Assembly (NCBI GenBank): GCA_937891085.1
Contig: CALAEY010000048.1
Span: 1-15,989 of the forward strand
Direction: 5' to 3'
From: an uncultured Prevotellaceae bacterium
Lineage (GTDB): Bacteria > Bacteroidota > Bacteroidia > Bacteroidales > Bacteroidaceae
Length of the DNA: 15,989 nucleotides
Both the position numbers and the translations under genes were made by a program. This document shows, piece by piece, positions 15,200 to 15,989 of this stretch. The first letter of the stretch is position 1; the number at the start of each line of letters is the position of its first letter. The notes beneath the pieces are model-generated. The model was not told where the DNA came from. It was given only the letters and a program-made list of their open reading frames with translations, and did not search any database.

Positions 15200-15641
15200 A
15201 GCGTTCAAACGCCAACTGATTTCCTTGTAGTATCGCCTCCACCGGCACCTCTTCAGGCTTAATGCCACACTCCACGCACGTCATAGCGATGATGATGGGT
15301 TGCAGCACTCGGTAGCCCTCTGCCGTCTTTGGCTCTGGTAGGGGCTGCATGCCCGCCCTACCTGTGAGTTTTATCACTTGGTGCAGATAGCGTGCCGTGT
15401 CGTTACCATCCTCTGGAGGTGCCCAGCGGTGGATGATCTTGTACAGACAGAAGGTCTTACCAGCCCTCGTGAATGTCTCGTAGTACGTCTGCAAGATCTT
15501 CCATGCAGCGCGGTATCCCATTCCCATGGTTAGGAAGCACACAAACTCCCTGTCGTTCTGCTCTTTCGAGCGTCCCTGCTACTGACTCTTTCCATGGCGG
15601 ATGTTCAGTGGATTATTGTTTCTTAGTCCTCTTGTTGTCAT
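15198..15641 (-). pseudogene. 'Structural protein P5'-like gene broken by an in-frame TAG
   Basis: Read from ATG at 15641, the frame gives MTTRGLRNNNPLNIRHGKSQ, then TAG (15579-15581, codon 21), then QGRSKEQNDREFVCFLTMG and on to TAA at 15198, 147 codons in all. The NNNPxNIR motif, the following xWxG turn, EFVCF-x3-GYRAAW and RWAPPEDGNDTARYL are typical of the phage-like 'structural protein P5' family frequent in Bacteroidales. Relatives have Trp at the position of the stop, so one base change (TGG to TAG, plus-strand position 15580) explains it. The remainder could restart at GTG 15542 but would lack the N-terminal motif. It lies downstream of a probable DUF3987 gene, as in mobile modules of this order. 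Confidence 0.72.
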
Positions 15642-15665
15642 ATTTTCAATTTTAAATTTTCAAAT

Positions 15666-15689
15666 GTTACGGTGTTACGGCGTTACGGT
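15666..15689. repeat. Three tandem 8-bp repeats GTTACGGY
   Basis: GTTACGGT, GTTACGGC, GTTACGGT run head to tail in the 49-nt gap between the two minus-strand genes. Similar GTTACGGTG runs are, to my recollection, common next to DUF3987-type modules in Bacteroidales; the role is unknown. The unit could act as a protein-binding or recombination site. Confidence 0.75.
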
Positions 15690-15690
15690 G

Positions 15691-15989
15691 TCAAAGCATC
15701 ATAACTCCAGTTTTTGTGAAACATGCTTTAGTAGTACCATTCTCTTTAAAGCTACCAGTCTTCTCCACCAGATGGTCATTTATCAGACGCTTGATTCTCA
15801 TGCGGGCAGCAGCCTCACTATTCAGATTAAAGCAACGTTGAACATCTTCATAAGTGAATTCATCTGGTAAGAGGCAGAATGCCTCATACGTCTTTTGTCT
15901 GCGCTGCACATTCACGCTGGCATCACGCAGCTTATTGTCGAAATAAGCTTCTGCCATCGCTCCGAAGTAGTGCTTCTGACAGGCGAACT
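15691..15989 (-). CDS. C-terminal part of a probable DUF3987 primase/helicase-type protein
   Basis: The last 99 codons of a gene that starts beyond the window; the frame is open to the right edge, so the ATG at 15957 is internal. The visible part has an arginine-rich helix (NVQRRQKTYEAFCLLPDEF) and a winged-helix-like segment FTYEDVQRCFNLNSEAAARM, then IKRLINDHLVEKTGSF. This form is usual for the C-terminus of DUF3987/DUF3874 P-loop proteins of Bacteroidales mobile modules, where the helix-turn-helix follows the ATPase part. The ATPase part itself is not in view, so the assignment rests on the tail and on the neighbouring P5-like gene. A different DNA-binding protein is possible. Confidence 0.5.
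   Translation of the reverse strand, partial: FACQKHYFGAMAEAYFDNKLRDASVNVQRRQKTYEAFCLLPDEFTYEDVQRCFNLNSEAAARMRIKRLINDHLVEKTGSFKENGTTKACFTKTGVMML

Noticed and set aside
15198..15641. TAG read as a sense codon (phage-type recoding)
   Set aside because: Recoding to Gln would not restore the Trp that relatives have there; a point mutation is simpler. Kept only as a possibility to test.

Overview
The window reads as chromosomal DNA of a Bacteroidales bacterium, most likely Prevotellaceae-like. The evidence is: promoters of the Bacteroidetes type (TAnnTTTG -7 boxes, several with a TTTG -33 box 19-22 nt upstream), few Shine-Dalgarno sites, outer-membrane lipoproteins, a TonB-dependent receptor, a COG1672/DUF234-type ATPase, and a C-terminal remnant of a BspA-like leucine-rich-repeat protein. 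Most genes are fairly GC-rich by eye; the stretches around 4160-6080 and 15100-15989 are clearly more AT-rich.

Layout. (1) 1-95: 3' part of a tRNA-Lys(TTT) and its terminator. (2) 272-1921, + strand: a lipoprotein phosphodiesterase of the alkaline phosphatase superfamily and a DUF554 membrane protein. (3) 5593-1925, - strand: ATPase, YihY/BrkB-family membrane protein and EamA transporter, read from one recognisable promoter embedded in an array of short direct repeats. (4) 5780-5985: an orphan terminator and the last codons of a lost LRR surface protein. (5) 6081-9807, + strand operon: metA (with the Glu111 that marks acetyl-CoA use), rlhA (23S rRNA hydroxylase of the U32 family) and a multi-pass lipoprotein ending in a zinc ribbon. 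(6) 9847-12258, - strand: a TonB-dependent receptor without SusD partner. It is divergent from 12421-15059, + strand, a secreted TIM-barrel glycosidase-like protein of no family I can name and a small Spy-like envelope protein. The divergent intergenic region has two good promoters and a perfect 7+4+7 palindrome between them. (7) 15100-15989, - strand: a mobile-element-like module with the end of a probable DUF3987 primase/helicase-type protein, 8-bp tandem repeats, and a 'structural protein P5'-like gene broken by an in-frame TAG at a conserved Trp position.

How the genes fit together: metA supplies O-acetylhomoserine for methionine synthesis and rlhA modifies the ribosome, so that operon looks like housekeeping. 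The receptor and secreted glycosidase-like protein may form a small uptake unit for an unknown ligand. No CRISPR array, insertion sequence or clear defence operon was found. The least explained items are the ATPase with its repeat-built promoter, the TIM-barrel protein, and the zinc-ribbon lipoprotein.
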